A stretch of 64,000 nucleotides of DNA from Pseudozobellia thermophila (lineage in GTDB: Bacteria > Bacteroidota > Bacteroidia > Flavobacteriales > Flavobacteriaceae): contig NZ_FQYU01000002.1 in assembly GCF_900141855.1 (NCBI RefSeq), forward strand, positions 62,001 to 126,000. Reading direction: 5' to 3'. Made by a program: the position numbers and the translations under genes. The notes under the pieces are model-generated. The model had not been told where the DNA came from. It saw nothing but the letters and a program-made list of their open reading frames with translations, and searched no databases. Below, piece by piece: positions 42,850 to 51,683 of this stretch. Position 1 is the first letter of the stretch. Each line of letters starts with the position of its first letter.

Positions 42850-43590
42850 ATGACAAAGTCCCTACTTTTACTGGCAACCATCATTACTTTTCTTTCTTGT
42901 AATACGGACGATGATGCCACTCCTGAAAGCACCTTTTTAGACGGGGATTTGGAGATTCGTTCCCAAGCGGATTTGGATGACCCCAACATACAGAATTACA
43001 AAACAATAGGCGGTAATCTGGTCGTTCATTATACGGAAAATGTTGAAAATTTAAGCGCATTGGCCCATCTGGAAGAAGTACAGGGCAGCATCATTATCAG
43101 TTATAACGATATGTTGACTTCCCTTGAGGGGTTGGAGCGTATTGCAAGCCTAAAGAATTTGCAAATAAGCAATAACCCCGAGTTGATCTCTTTAAACGGA
43201 CTTGAAAATTTAACCGAACTTTCGGAAGCCCTAAACATCAACGACAACCCCACTCTTAATGACCTATCAGGTCTGTTAAATCTAGAAACGGTGGGTGTAC
43301 AACTGTCTGTAATGAACAACCCTGCGCTGGGGAATTTAGAGGGATTCAACAGCTTAAGTAAAGTCCAGGAGCTCTTACTGACGAACAATAACAGCCTAAC
43401 GGATATTAGTGCCCTTGAAGGCCTTTCCCATAGTTCTGAAATCAAAATATATCTCAATTCCAATTTAAGCGACTTTTGTGCCTTGGACAATTGCCTTGCC
43501 GAAAATGTCGAAACCATTAGTTTTATTACCCAAGGGAACGCATACAATCCCACCCTACAGGATATAATCGATGGTAACTGCACTAATTGA
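42850..43590 (+). CDS. Lipoprotein with receptor L/LRR-like repeats
   Basis: 246 residues from the ATG at 42850 (MTKSLLLLATI). The signal ends FLSC with the Cys followed by NTDDD, suggesting a lipoprotein. The mature part has LRR-like strands such as LENLTELSEALNINDNPTLN and SLTDISALEGLSHSSEI, resembling the receptor L domain. The likely role is ligand or peptide binding at the envelope. Confidence 0.8.
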   Translation: MTKSLLLLATIITFLSCNTDDDATPESTFLDGDLEIRSQADLDDPNIQNYKTIGGNLVVHYTENVENLSALAHLEEVQGSIIISYNDMLTSLEGLERIASLKNLQISNNPELISLNGLENLTELSEALNINDNPTLNDLSGLLNLETVGVQLSVMNNPALGNLEGFNSLSKVQELLLTNNNSLTDISALEGLSHSSEIKIYLNSNLSDFCALDNCLAENVETISFITQGNAYNPTLQDIIDGNCTN

Positions 43591-43622
43591 ACGGATAGAA
43601 AAGCGTATACCCCATACCGCCC

Positions 43623-44324
43623 ATGACAACAAAGAGCCTTATAAAACTATCGGAGGAGATTCCCGACTTCCCCACACTCAGGTTAATTGAAGAGTACAAA
43701 TACAGCAATAGCCCTCAAGGAAAAAAGGAGCAAGAAGATATGCTCGGTGAATTGAAGGGCTTGCTTTCCGAGGCGTACCTAGAAACAATGCCCACAAGTG
43801 AGCAAGCGTTTCAAGTGCCCGAACCCACGGCACTATATTACGATCACGATCTGGTTTTAGAGCAACTGGACCTGTCTTCTATTTCGGAAAACAGCATGGT
43901 GGTCAATGGCAACCTTAGCGTAGACCATTTGATCATAGATGCAGAAATAGATATCAACACTTCCTTGGTCGTAATGGGAAACCTAGAGGCGGAAAATTTC
44001 ATTTGTTCCGGTAGCGACATTTATGTGGCCAAAACCATTCACGTAGCCAATAGCTTTATAGCGCACTACAATCACGGGCGCATAAGGGCCCAAAAACTAT
44101 TCGCCCATTTGTTGCTTACCCATGATTATTGGGGATTTGAAATACCCGAATATAAAGCGAACAAAAACTGCCATTGGCAAGACCAAAAGGCCTTTCCCTA
44201 TTCGGAGGTCATTCAACCCGAATTGATAGAAAGCATGACGGATAATGAGGGTAAAGTGCAACAATGGCCAAACTTTGAAAAAATATGCAACTATATAGAG
44301 GCTGATAAAGGTATTTTGAGATAA
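43623..44324 (+). CDS. Polymer-forming-like beta-helix protein, immunity-associated
   Basis: 233 residues without a signal. The central part (about 95-170) has short beta repeats such as MVVNGNLSVDHLIIDAEIDI and LVVMGNLEAENFICSGSDIYVAKTI, typical of a small right-handed helix. Similar proteins occur in Bacteroidota immunity clusters, but I cannot assign a family. It follows the L-domain lipoprotein by 32 bases. Confidence 0.7.
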   Translation: MTTKSLIKLSEEIPDFPTLRLIEEYKYSNSPQGKKEQEDMLGELKGLLSEAYLETMPTSEQAFQVPEPTALYYDHDLVLEQLDLSSISENSMVVNGNLSVDHLIIDAEIDINTSLVVMGNLEAENFICSGSDIYVAKTIHVANSFIAHYNHGRIRAQKLFAHLLLTHDYWGFEIPEYKANKNCHWQDQKAFPYSEVIQPELIESMTDNEGKVQQWPNFEKICNYIEADKGILR

Positions 44325-44361
44325 TAGTGATTAGAACCCTCGAAAATAACAACTGTGACAA

Positions 44362-44748
44362 ATGACTGGCAACAAAACAATCACCATAGCCGTACTTTTA
44401 GTAACACTCTCTAGTTGCATATCTAGACTAGAACAACATGCACTCTATGGAACCGTAGTCAATATGCAAAAACACCCTATCGCAAATTGTACCATTGGGG
44501 AAACAACAACGGATAGTAGTGGGTATTTTTATCTTCCAGAAAAACGCTACAACCAATTTTTACTTTCAGAATTATTCATTATGGAAGCTCCTCCTATTGC
44601 ATATAACATCCCTGTAAAAAAAGAAGGCTATAAAACCACCTATATTTCATTTATCAATCCCCGAGGTGGCGGCACTAAAAAAGGTGCTTCCCGTAATCTT
44701 GACACCATATATTTAAAGAAAAAAATAAACTATAGAACTAATGAATAA
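44362..44748 (+). CDS. Small lipoprotein with carboxypeptidase-regulatory-like fold
   Basis: 128 residues. The N-terminal TITIAVLLVTLSSC is a lipoprotein signal with Cys19. The mature part is a beta-sandwich with YGTVVNMQKHPIANCTIGET and TTDSSGYFYLPEKRY, resembling the carboxypeptidase regulatory-like domain. It overlaps the next gene by 8 bases. Confidence 0.75.
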   Translation: MTGNKTITIAVLLVTLSSCISRLEQHALYGTVVNMQKHPIANCTIGETTTDSSGYFYLPEKRYNQFLLSELFIMEAPPIAYNIPVKKEGYKTTYISFINPRGGGTKKGASRNLDTIYLKKKINYRTNE

Positions 44749-45229
44749 AGAATCTTTAGAAAACTGGCTTTCATCCTTAAACCTTAAATACAATAAGGAA
44801 TATTGGGTCATGAAACTCACCATGAGCACGGTAAATATTGAACATTGGTTTTACAGCCGTAACCAATTAAAACCTGAAGATTTAAAACTTACATTAAGCA
44901 TGGGCATTTCAGGAGATTGGATAGCACAACTAGAACGAAAAGACCGACTTTTTATAGCGCAATGGCGACAAAGTGGACTAACGGTAGAATCACAACAGCT
45001 TAAATATCGCAGACTAATACCGTGGCCAAAACTAGCATCTTATACTAAATTTCCGCTTATAATCCCTGCTTTAGAATCAGCACTCGATGTAAAATTTATA
45101 CGCCATATTGATATAAGCACAATAGGAATAGAACCAAAACAGTATTTAAAAAAGAACTCTAAAATGCAGCAATGGTTAAAACCCTGTGCTGACACTTTTG
45201 GCGAACACATGAGTTATGAAAACGACTAA
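44741..45229 (+). CDS. Hypothetical protein
   Basis: 162 residues, no signal or membrane helix, rich in Trp and Tyr. I do not recognise a family. It overlaps the lipoprotein gene upstream and the SUKH-like gene downstream, so the three are cotranscribed and probably part of one immunity-type set. Confidence 0.65.
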   Translation: MNKESLENWLSSLNLKYNKEYWVMKLTMSTVNIEHWFYSRNQLKPEDLKLTLSMGISGDWIAQLERKDRLFIAQWRQSGLTVESQQLKYRRLIPWPKLASYTKFPLIIPALESALDVKFIRHIDISTIGIEPKQYLKKNSKMQQWLKPCADTFGEHMSYEND

Positions 45230-45587
45230 CAACCAAGATGAAATAAAGGCATTGTTGCACGCACTTCCTAAAAAACACAGAAGCGCCTTGATTCCAGCTA
45301 CACAAAAAGAGTTAGAAGCTTTCAAATATCGCGCAGTTGCTTTTGGAGTTAATAAAATGATTATTAACGAATTACTAGATCTATATACTGTAGCTAATAA
45401 TTTTAGATATGAAGCCGTTTTAGAATTTCATTCCTGTACTGATGAAAGTATTTTTGAGTGGTGGGAAGACGGTGAACTTTGGCTTGGGCAAAACGATTGT
45501 AACACCTTACGATGGGTACATGGCAAATTCTGTTTAGGTGATGCTTCAAATATAAGTTATACAAAAATCATGAGTACGCTAGTTTAA
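45216..45587 (+). CDS. SMI1/KNR4 (SUKH)-like protein, tentative
   Basis: 123 residues. The end, FEWWEDGELWLGQNDCNTLRWVHGKFCLGDASNIS, resembles the surface pattern of SUKH immunity-like proteins, though family membership is tentative. Its first codons overlap the preceding gene by 14 bases. Confidence 0.65.
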   Translation: MKTTNNQDEIKALLHALPKKHRSALIPATQKELEAFKYRAVAFGVNKMIINELLDLYTVANNFRYEAVLEFHSCTDESIFEWWEDGELWLGQNDCNTLRWVHGKFCLGDASNISYTKIMSTLV

Positions 45588-45642
45588 TTGCACTCATAAA
45601 AGGGTGTATAGATGAAATTAACGAATTGAATTATTAAAAACC

Positions 45643-46116
45643 ATGAAAAAACATCCTGTAACCTATCGTAGTCCCAATTACAAACCAAGCAAAGCCGAAG
45701 TTTTTGCATTGGAACAATACTACAAAATACATTTACCAACCGATTATTTCAAGTTTTTACTCAACCATAATGGCGGCTATCCTGAACCATGTTTGTTTAC
45801 TAAAAACCCAGATTTAGGTATTATTGCAATCAATTGGTTGAATGGTTTATTGAAAGGCAAAAATGGACTAGTTTGGAATATTGAAATTTACGACGGTCGC
45901 ATACCTAAAAGGTTCCTTGCAATTGGAGATGACCCTGGTGGAAACCAAATCTGCTTGGATGTTTCCTCAAATAGTACGAATGGGGCTGTTTACTTTTGGG
46001 ACCACGAAGAAGAATATGAGTTTGATAATGAGAATGAAATCTTAAACAACATGTATTTTCTTACCAATTCATTCGGAAGTCTTACCACAAACTTGGTAAC
46101 CGATGAAGAACTATAA
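45643..46116 (+). CDS. SMI1/KNR4 (SUKH) family protein
   Basis: 157 residues of the SUKH superfamily. LEQYYKIHLPTDYFKFLLNHNGGYP and KRFLAIGDDPGGNQICLDVSSNSTNGAVYFWDHE are the characteristic segments. Such proteins often neutralise secreted nuclease or ADP-ribosyl toxins in polymorphic-toxin systems. No toxin is adjacent. Confidence 0.85.
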   Translation: MKKHPVTYRSPNYKPSKAEVFALEQYYKIHLPTDYFKFLLNHNGGYPEPCLFTKNPDLGIIAINWLNGLLKGKNGLVWNIEIYDGRIPKRFLAIGDDPGGNQICLDVSSNSTNGAVYFWDHEEEYEFDNENEILNNMYFLTNSFGSLTTNLVTDEEL

Positions 46117-46131
46117 AATAAATTTTGATTT

Positions 46132-46896
46132 ATGGGTAAGTTGCTTTCAATAGAAAATTCCATTAAAAAAGAATTTAAATTTCTTAGTTGCCAATATCAC
46201 TATAAGTTAAAACAATACACAGCTCCTAGCATCAACCAAAACACCTTTTATGTGTTTGAATATGGTAATAAAATATACAATAGACTTATAGAAATACGTT
46301 TTCAGATGTTATCCAATGGCAACACAAATTTTTATGGTGTGTTTAAACGAATTATTAATGGCAAAATGCCGTGTTTTAAAGACAATTTTAATTACCTCCC
46401 CTTTAAAAGACTTATATCTTACTACAAAGACATTCATACCAACAATGTAATGTTAAATTGGTATCAAAGTAACTGTTTAGAACAAATCAAGGCGTATGCC
46501 CAACTTATAAAAACGAATAACGAGTTTCTAAATAGTCACGCTTGGTTTTCTCGTGAGCAACTATTAAAAAACGAAAGGGAACTATATGTTTTTGACCGTG
46601 ATTGGAAACCCGAACAATGGATCTTAGATACCATTAATACTTTCAAGGAAAAATTCGGTCATAGATTTAGTGTAACCCATAATTCAGACGACATAGAACC
46701 CTATGAAATACCAGAAAGCAGCCTAAGCCTTACCGATACCATTACCCAAACCTGCTATACCTTCCACTATGGTTGGGAAAGTCGTGATACGTCCGTCCTC
46801 AAAATCCTTATTCAAAACGGAAATGGAACAAGGACCAAAACATTTAAAGATCCAAATATAAAGAACATTGTAGACCACTTACTTTCTGAACTATAA
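46132..46896 (+). CDS. Hypothetical protein
   Basis: 254 residues, no signal or membrane helix, rich in Asn, Tyr and Trp. I do not recognise a family. It starts 16 bases after the SUKH gene and probably belongs to the same transcript. Confidence 0.65.
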   Translation: MGKLLSIENSIKKEFKFLSCQYHYKLKQYTAPSINQNTFYVFEYGNKIYNRLIEIRFQMLSNGNTNFYGVFKRIINGKMPCFKDNFNYLPFKRLISYYKDIHTNNVMLNWYQSNCLEQIKAYAQLIKTNNEFLNSHAWFSREQLLKNERELYVFDRDWKPEQWILDTINTFKEKFGHRFSVTHNSDDIEPYEIPESSLSLTDTITQTCYTFHYGWESRDTSVLKILIQNGNGTRTKTFKDPNIKNIVDHLLSEL

Positions 46897-47038
46897 ATCA
46901 AAAATCCTGTGCTATTAACTTTCATTAAAACTGATGATTTTATAGAGACCGGAAACCAAAAAAACTATTTACAAAGCCGTTTTTAAAGGTACCAAGTACT
47001 ATAACTCTCTCTCTTTATAATCACCACTTCAACGAAAT

Positions 47039-47083
47039 CCCTGTTTTTGGGGATAAATACCATCTTGTCCGCTCATAATTTTG
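47039..47083 (+). promoter_or_regulatory. Promoter with CCCTG dyad (gene at 47109)
   Basis: CCCTG (47039-47043) and TGGGG (47048-47052) form the degenerate dyad. The -7 box TAATTTTG (47076-47083) lies 37 bases from the dyad start. Confidence 0.6.
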
Positions 47084-47108
47084 GCTCTTCACAATTCAAA
47101 TTAATGAC

Positions 47109-47657
47109 ATGAGAACTTTTTCAGAAATTAAAAATGGCATTCCAGAAACCATACCGGTTCCCAAAGCATTAAAACTATTGTGCGACTGGGTCGATGAAAA
47201 CGATTATCCCATCAGCGGTGGCTTTGAGTTAATGGCAGATGATGGCGAGAGCATAGGTTCGTGGTTCGATTCCGAGGATGTATCCGACCGATTCGGTGTT
47301 TTTGGAACAGGACCCGATGGTTCGCTCTACGCCTTATGGATAGATGACGATGGCCATCAAAAAATTGTGCATTTAGGCTCCGAAGGAGATGCCCTCTACA
47401 TATTGGCCGATTCTTTTGTCGATTTTTTACGCCTACTGGCCATAGGCTATTCGGAAATAGGCAGTGCAGATATGACAAAAACGGCTGAGGAATGGAACAG
47501 TGATGACGATGATGAAAGTATAAACCCCGATTTTCAAAAATGGGTAAGCGCTACATTTCATGTCACCATACCCAAAACCGGAAGCGAAATTATGAATGTC
47601 AACGATTCGCTCTTTAAAAACTGGGTTCACCAAAAACAAGGATACCATGACAATTAA
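47109..47657 (+). CDS. SMI1/KNR4-like or related immunity-type protein
   Basis: 182 residues, acidic, no signal peptide. GFELMADDGESIGSWFDSED and GPDGSLYALWIDDDGHQKIVHLGSEGDALYILADSFVDFLRLLAIGY resemble SUKH-like immunity proteins. Assignment is tentative. It overlaps the next gene by 11 bases. Confidence 0.7.
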   Translation: MRTFSEIKNGIPETIPVPKALKLLCDWVDENDYPISGGFELMADDGESIGSWFDSEDVSDRFGVFGTGPDGSLYALWIDDDGHQKIVHLGSEGDALYILADSFVDFLRLLAIGYSEIGSADMTKTAEEWNSDDDDESINPDFQKWVSATFHVTIPKTGSEIMNVNDSLFKNWVHQKQGYHDN

Positions 47658-47928
47658 AAAAATTCCAATAGGCATGTACATCGGCTTTCTGGTGCACTGT
47701 GGCATAGTGGCTTCTTTCGCGCTGGACAACGACCCCATGCGCAGAAGCGTGGGCCTTTTTTGCACAATTCCCTTGGCACTGAACCTTATAGGCCTCATGT
47801 TGGCCCTGTTTACAAGTAAATCAGCAATAGGTGCCAAGTTGTTTAAATACACCTCTTTTCTATTTATCCCCGCCGGGGTAATCGGAATTTTGGCATCCAA
47901 TAAACTTATCGAACAAACCACAAATTAA
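47647..47928 (+). CDS. Small membrane protein
   Basis: 93 residues from the ATG at 47647, with three hydrophobic segments: a GMYIGFLVHCGIVASFALD-type segment, LFCTIPLALNLIGLMLALF and YTSFLFIPAGVIGIL. Family not recognised. It overlaps the preceding gene, so the two are coupled. Confidence 0.7.
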   Translation: MTIKKIPIGMYIGFLVHCGIVASFALDNDPMRRSVGLFCTIPLALNLIGLMLALFTSKSAIGAKLFKYTSFLFIPAGVIGILASNKLIEQTTN

Positions 47929-47929
47929 A

Positions 47930-48331
47930 ATGAAAGTATATAAACTCAACCCGAACACCAACAAAATCATACTTGTTGCCATTGTAGTCGTTATAGGCAT
48001 CTCGTTTATGTTTTTTAAAAAGACCGGAAGCATCAACCCTATACTGATTCCGCCGCTTCTGGTTTTAATCTTCAGATATTTTTGGCAACAGAACCATAAG
48101 GCCTTGATTCTGGACGAAGATCATTTAGAATTTAGCCTGAGCCCCATACAGGCCAAGCGTATGGTGCGGTATAGCGATTTAAAGGATACCTATTTTATGG
48201 AAAAGGGCAAAAAATTTGTTTTTACTACGAAAACCTCTAAAACAATCAAGCTTCCCCTTAAGGAATTCCATAAAAACGACAGACGCGCCATCAAGGAAGA
48301 GCTATTAAAAGCCACTTCCCAAAAAGCATGA
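47930..48331 (+). CDS. Small membrane protein with PH-like domain
   Basis: 133 residues, with two N-terminal hydrophobic segments (about 13-30 and 36-52) followed by a small beta domain containing LILDEDHLEFSLSPIQAKRM and KFVFTTKTSKTIKLPLKEF. The pattern resembles bacterial PH-like membrane proteins. It starts two bases after the preceding gene. Confidence 0.7.
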   Translation: MKVYKLNPNTNKIILVAIVVVIGISFMFFKKTGSINPILIPPLLVLIFRYFWQQNHKALILDEDHLEFSLSPIQAKRMVRYSDLKDTYFMEKGKKFVFTTKTSKTIKLPLKEFHKNDRRAIKEELLKATSQKA

Positions 48332-48397
48332 AACCCGGCTTCTTATAAAAAAAGGTGCTCTGGCACCCTAATTAATGAACGAATAAAACACCTACAC

Positions 48398-49102
48398 ATG
48401 AAAATCAAAACCTTTTTCTTCTTTTTTGTTACAACGCTTTCCTTTATCTCATGTAACACCAAGAAACCTTTGGAATGGGACGATGATGTGGCCCAACTTA
48501 CCAATAAAAACTTAAAAGCGTGGTTGCGAAAAGCGCCTTTTGATAACGAGTGGATTATTGATAACGATGGCGATGCCTATGTTTTTACCAATCTAGACCA
48601 AGTTTTTCCCTTTATGGGAAAATTCAAGGGTTTTGAAAAAACAAACAAAGAAAACCCTCCTGTGTACGATGAGCAATCTGTAATATTCAAAGATTCCGTT
48701 TGGGGAGAATCCTTTATGTACGGCATGCTATTGTACCAACCCCAGGAATTGTTCTTAAAAGATTATTATAGGGAGAGCGGCAATGTAATTTTCTCCGGTG
48801 CCGACGCCTTAAACGAAACCTATAGGGCCTCCTTATATGAAACCTATCTATATGAGGAAAACGACCAATACAAAGCTGTGGTTTACTGGGTAAACTCCAA
48901 CCACACCATGTACCTCTTTGGGTTTTACCAACAAGGGCAATTGGTATTCGAGACCGGATTTCCTTGCCCTAAGGAGAATCAAATGGAAGGTCTCGAAAAG
49001 CTAAAACAAATCAATACCGCTTTAGGCCTCAATATCAAAGCATGGGAAAATGCCACCATCAACGACCTGCAGGTTAACCCCAATGCCAAAAGCTTTAATT
49101 AA
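48398..49102 (+). CDS. Hypothetical lipoprotein
   Basis: 234 residues with signal FFFFFVTTLSFISC and Cys19 followed by NTKK. The remainder is a soluble domain with EWDDDVAQLTNKNLKAWLRK and SMEGLEKLK-like helices. Family unknown. A short GC-rich hairpin, GGTGC/GCACC, lies upstream at about 48349-48363. The gene is followed by a strong terminator. Confidence 0.7.
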   Translation: MKIKTFFFFFVTTLSFISCNTKKPLEWDDDVAQLTNKNLKAWLRKAPFDNEWIIDNDGDAYVFTNLDQVFPFMGKFKGFEKTNKENPPVYDEQSVIFKDSVWGESFMYGMLLYQPQELFLKDYYRESGNVIFSGADALNETYRASLYETYLYEENDQYKAVVYWVNSNHTMYLFGFYQQGQLVFETGFPCPKENQMEGLEKLKQINTALGLNIKAWENATINDLQVNPNAKSFN

Positions 49103-49183
49103 CTTCCCCTTCAGTTTTTCCTATCAGTATAATTAAAAAAGGCTGAATTGAAGTCATTGCCTTGTTTCAGAAGGGGTAATTAA

Positions 49184-49216
49184 ATATCGAGGGTTGTCGC
49201 CCTCGGTATTTTTTTG
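49184..49216 (+). terminator. Rho-independent terminator
   Basis: A 10-bp stem (ATATCGAGGG with CCCTCGGTAT, one GU pair), a 6-base loop and a T-run. It lies about 80 bases after the lipoprotein stop, between two converging genes. Confidence 0.8.
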
Positions 49217-49246
49217 TCCATGTCTTTGTTGAAAGCCGATGACCGG

Positions 49247-50479
49247 TTATTGTACTTCAATAAGTTGTGAATAATATCGGTGAATGTTCTTTTTTCGTTT
49301 TTTAGTATAATTATATCCTATTATGGCCAAGGGCCCATGTATGGCGATTAAGAATAGATTTAAAACGAAGAAGATGCCCGGTACGGACAGAAACACGTCT
49401 TCAATAAAGGGAAGACCTTGTTCCCACTCGATCAAGACATAATATCTTGATCTAAGTACCAAGGTCCATACCCCAATAGCGGCTATGATAGCTATTATGG
49501 CAATGATACCGTGGCGATACCAAGCTTTTGAAGGAAATTGCTTTTCTTCGTCCCCCAAGGACAAGTGCGGACCAAAACGCATGAGCCGACCATCGATGGT
49601 TACATCTACGTCCACAGCCGTATTATCGTCACCCGAGGCCATAAAAGGCAACCATAGACCTTCATATTTTAGCTCCGTCTTTCCGATAAAGGCCTTAACG
49701 CCCTTTATGTTTTGGGCGGCATCCAAAATAGCCGTAAAGCTGGGTATGCCCTTCAATACCCTTACATCCTTGGGTTTGGTGTATTTGGGTTTGCGCCAAA
49801 CAAAATACAAGGCAATTAAAAAGAGTATCCCCCCCGGAATGGCTCCCCATTGCACGTCGACCCCCCATATCGATGTCAAGGCCAAAAAGAACAAGGCCGC
49901 AACCATTATAAAGGCACCGAGGGTCCCCTGCCATAATTTTTCGACCGCCTGTATCTCATGCACGGTTTGCTTCCGGTTATGGATTAGTTCTGCCCCACTG
50001 CCGGGCATTTTTCCCAATGCCCCGCTTTCCAGTTGTTTTTCGGCTGCGATATGGCCCAAAAGGGAAAAATCATGGTTCAGGCCAATAACTAAGGGGAATT
50101 TATCGGTCTTGACCACTTCCGCTATATTGATATCCCTTATATAGTCGAGGGCACGGTCGTCCATCGTCACCTCCAATCCGCCAATTAAATTGTGCCATGT
50201 GGTATTGTAGCGTGTTTCGATACCGTGTCTTCTATACCCGCCCTTGATCAAATAGACCTTATCATCTATTCTCCTATGCGTTTTTTTAAGCCCTTTCCTT
50301 TTTTGCAACCCATCCAAAAGCCTCTGCTCTTCTTCTGTCAATTCCCGATGGTAAACCATGGCATCAAGGGCTTCTTTAGTGGTTTTTTTATCTTGTAACC
50401 TTCGTTTGTTGTATATGATGGCATTGTACAAAGAGTATAGGAGCACTCCGAAAACAAGTACGATATAAAGTGTGTTCAT
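49247..50479 (-). CDS. IgaA/YrfF-like membrane protein lacking the large periplasmic domain
   Basis: 410 residues from the ATG at 50479. Recognisable IgaA segments are LTEEEQRLL, IKGGYRRHGIETRY, LIGGLEVTMDDR, KTDKFPLVIGLN and RFGPHLSLGDEEKQFPSKAW, which align by memory with E. coli IgaA. The predicted topology is five hydrophobic segments, as in IgaA, but the periplasmic loop before the last one is only about 25 residues where IgaA has roughly 300. In enterobacteria IgaA restrains the Rcs envelope-stress relay and its periplasmic part meets RcsF. No Rcs component is seen here, so the role must be different or reduced. It shares a dyad with the divergent gene at 50609. Confidence 0.75.
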   Translation of the reverse strand: MNTLYIVLVFGVLLYSLYNAIIYNKRRLQDKKTTKEALDAMVYHRELTEEEQRLLDGLQKRKGLKKTHRRIDDKVYLIKGGYRRHGIETRYNTTWHNLIGGLEVTMDDRALDYIRDINIAEVVKTDKFPLVIGLNHDFSLLGHIAAEKQLESGALGKMPGSGAELIHNRKQTVHEIQAVEKLWQGTLGAFIMVAALFFLALTSIWGVDVQWGAIPGGILFLIALYFVWRKPKYTKPKDVRVLKGIPSFTAILDAAQNIKGVKAFIGKTELKYEGLWLPFMASGDDNTAVDVDVTIDGRLMRFGPHLSLGDEEKQFPSKAWYRHGIIAIIAIIAAIGVWTLVLRSRYYVLIEWEQGLPFIEDVFLSVPGIFFVLNLFLIAIHGPLAIIGYNYTKKRKKNIHRYYSQLIEVQ

Positions 50480-50518
50480 AGATAGGGTTTTAATTGGATA
50501 TGCGTTTTGACACGTTGC

Positions 50519-50594
50519 CAAATATCCTGACTTTAGCCAAGGATAAAATACCTGAAAACAGGGATTTTACTTTTTGCGGGCCCACCTACTTTTG
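50519..50594. promoter_or_regulatory. Divergent promoters sharing one CCCTG dyad
   Basis: ACCTG (50550-50554) and CAGGG (50559-50563) form one 14-bp dyad. Plus strand: -7 box TACTTTTG at 50587-50594, 37 bases from the dyad start. Minus strand: GATATTTG at 50526-50519, one mismatch from TAnnTTTG, also exactly 37 bases from the dyad start. One regulator could drive both the IgaA-like gene and the gene at 50609. Confidence 0.65.
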
Positions 50595-50608
50595 TAAAAA
50601 ACAATCGT

Positions 50609-51007
50609 ATGAAGACAAAGTTTAGATTGGGTATCCCCTGGCTTTTCTCAATTTGCCTCCTCAATTGCTCATGGAGTCAAGACCATCCGCAAACAAAGGA
50701 AATGGCCGATATAAATCTGACCATTTCACAGCACCTCGTTGAAAATGAAGCCGTAGGTGATGTGTTTCAAGACTATACGGACTATATCGCAAGGACTAGT
50801 AAAAAGCTATCGCTTCAGGGGTTCGAATTTCACACTAAATCCTTTACCCTGTATAGAGCCATAGGCGATGATTATTTACAGGCGTCTATCGATTTATCAT
50901 TTTCCTTTGTATACGACCCTAAGAAAATAAACGCTTTTTCCAAGGCCCTGCGGTTTGACAAAGCTGCACAATGGGCACTCTCGACACACATATACAAAGA
51001 CAATTGA
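50609..51007 (+). CDS. Small secreted protein
   Basis: 132 residues with a signal peptide (about 1-23, ending CSWSQ). The mature part is mixed alpha/beta with KSFTLYRAIGDDYLQASIDLSFSF. Family not recognised. It is controlled by a CCCTG-dyad promoter shared with the IgaA-like gene, suggesting a common envelope-related signal. Confidence 0.7.
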   Translation: MKTKFRLGIPWLFSICLLNCSWSQDHPQTKEMADINLTISQHLVENEAVGDVFQDYTDYIARTSKKLSLQGFEFHTKSFTLYRAIGDDYLQASIDLSFSFVYDPKKINAFSKALRFDKAAQWALSTHIYKDN

Positions 51008-51125
51008 CCCCTTTTAATGAAAGCAATCAACACAGATCCTTTTGTTCTGTATAACGGTTGTTCTTCTATCCGTAGCCAAAAAGGGAAATTAGCATCCCAA
51101 AGCATTTTTAAAAAGTAAAATACAT

Positions 51126-51683
51126 TTGAAAGTACTTCATTTACATATCACGGTTCTCTGCTTCACCTTATTTTCTTCCTGTGAACGATTTTCTTTTCTG
51201 CAAGGTCAAAATAAAGTAAATACATCCCATAGGCAAGAAGGCCTTTCTCTCGAACAATATGAAAATCATACAAATGAAAATGACCTGATAAGTCAAATAC
51301 AAGCGGCGGAAAAACAGATTACGTACACAACATATAACTATATGAAAGGGGCGATAACGCAAATAACATTACACCTCGATAAGAAGGGTACGGGACATAT
51401 AGAAAATAAATCCACCACGCAGTCTTTTAAGATCCGTTGGGCGGAAAAAGATTCCGTAATACGCCTTGTCCCCTTCTCGACCAACGATACACTACCCTTT
51501 ACCGAATTACGGCGAATAGACCGCAAAACCCTGCTATATCGACCGGAAAACAAAAAAAACGAAATGCGGTTCTACGGAAAACTCAACCATGAAAACAATT
51601 TGGAAATCCTAAACTTGATCGAGGCTATGGAGTGCAACACTTCTACCGCCCATGGAAAAAAGAAGCGTAAAAGTCCTGCTTAA
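51126..51683 (+). CDS. Hypothetical lipoprotein
   Basis: 185 residues from a TTG start at 51126, the only start that supplies the lipoprotein signal MKVLHLHITVLCFTLFSSC with Cys19. The mature part is rich in charged residues. The TTG lies inside a TACATTTG string that resembles a -7 box, which is a coincidence if the start is correct. It precedes the histidine kinase gene and may be part of that operon. Confidence 0.6.
   Translation: MKVLHLHITVLCFTLFSSCERFSFLQGQNKVNTSHRQEGLSLEQYENHTNENDLISQIQAAEKQITYTTYNYMKGAITQITLHLDKKGTGHIENKSTTQSFKIRWAEKDSVIRLVPFSTNDTLPFTELRRIDRKTLLYRPENKKNEMRFYGKLNHENNLEILNLIEAMECNTSTAHGKKKRKSPA

Noticed and set aside
51121-51128. TACATTTG resembling a -7 box at the start of the lipoprotein gene at 51126
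   Set aside because: It would overlap the only start codon that gives the lipoprotein signal, and there is no matching dyad 37 bp upstream, so it is treated as coincidence.
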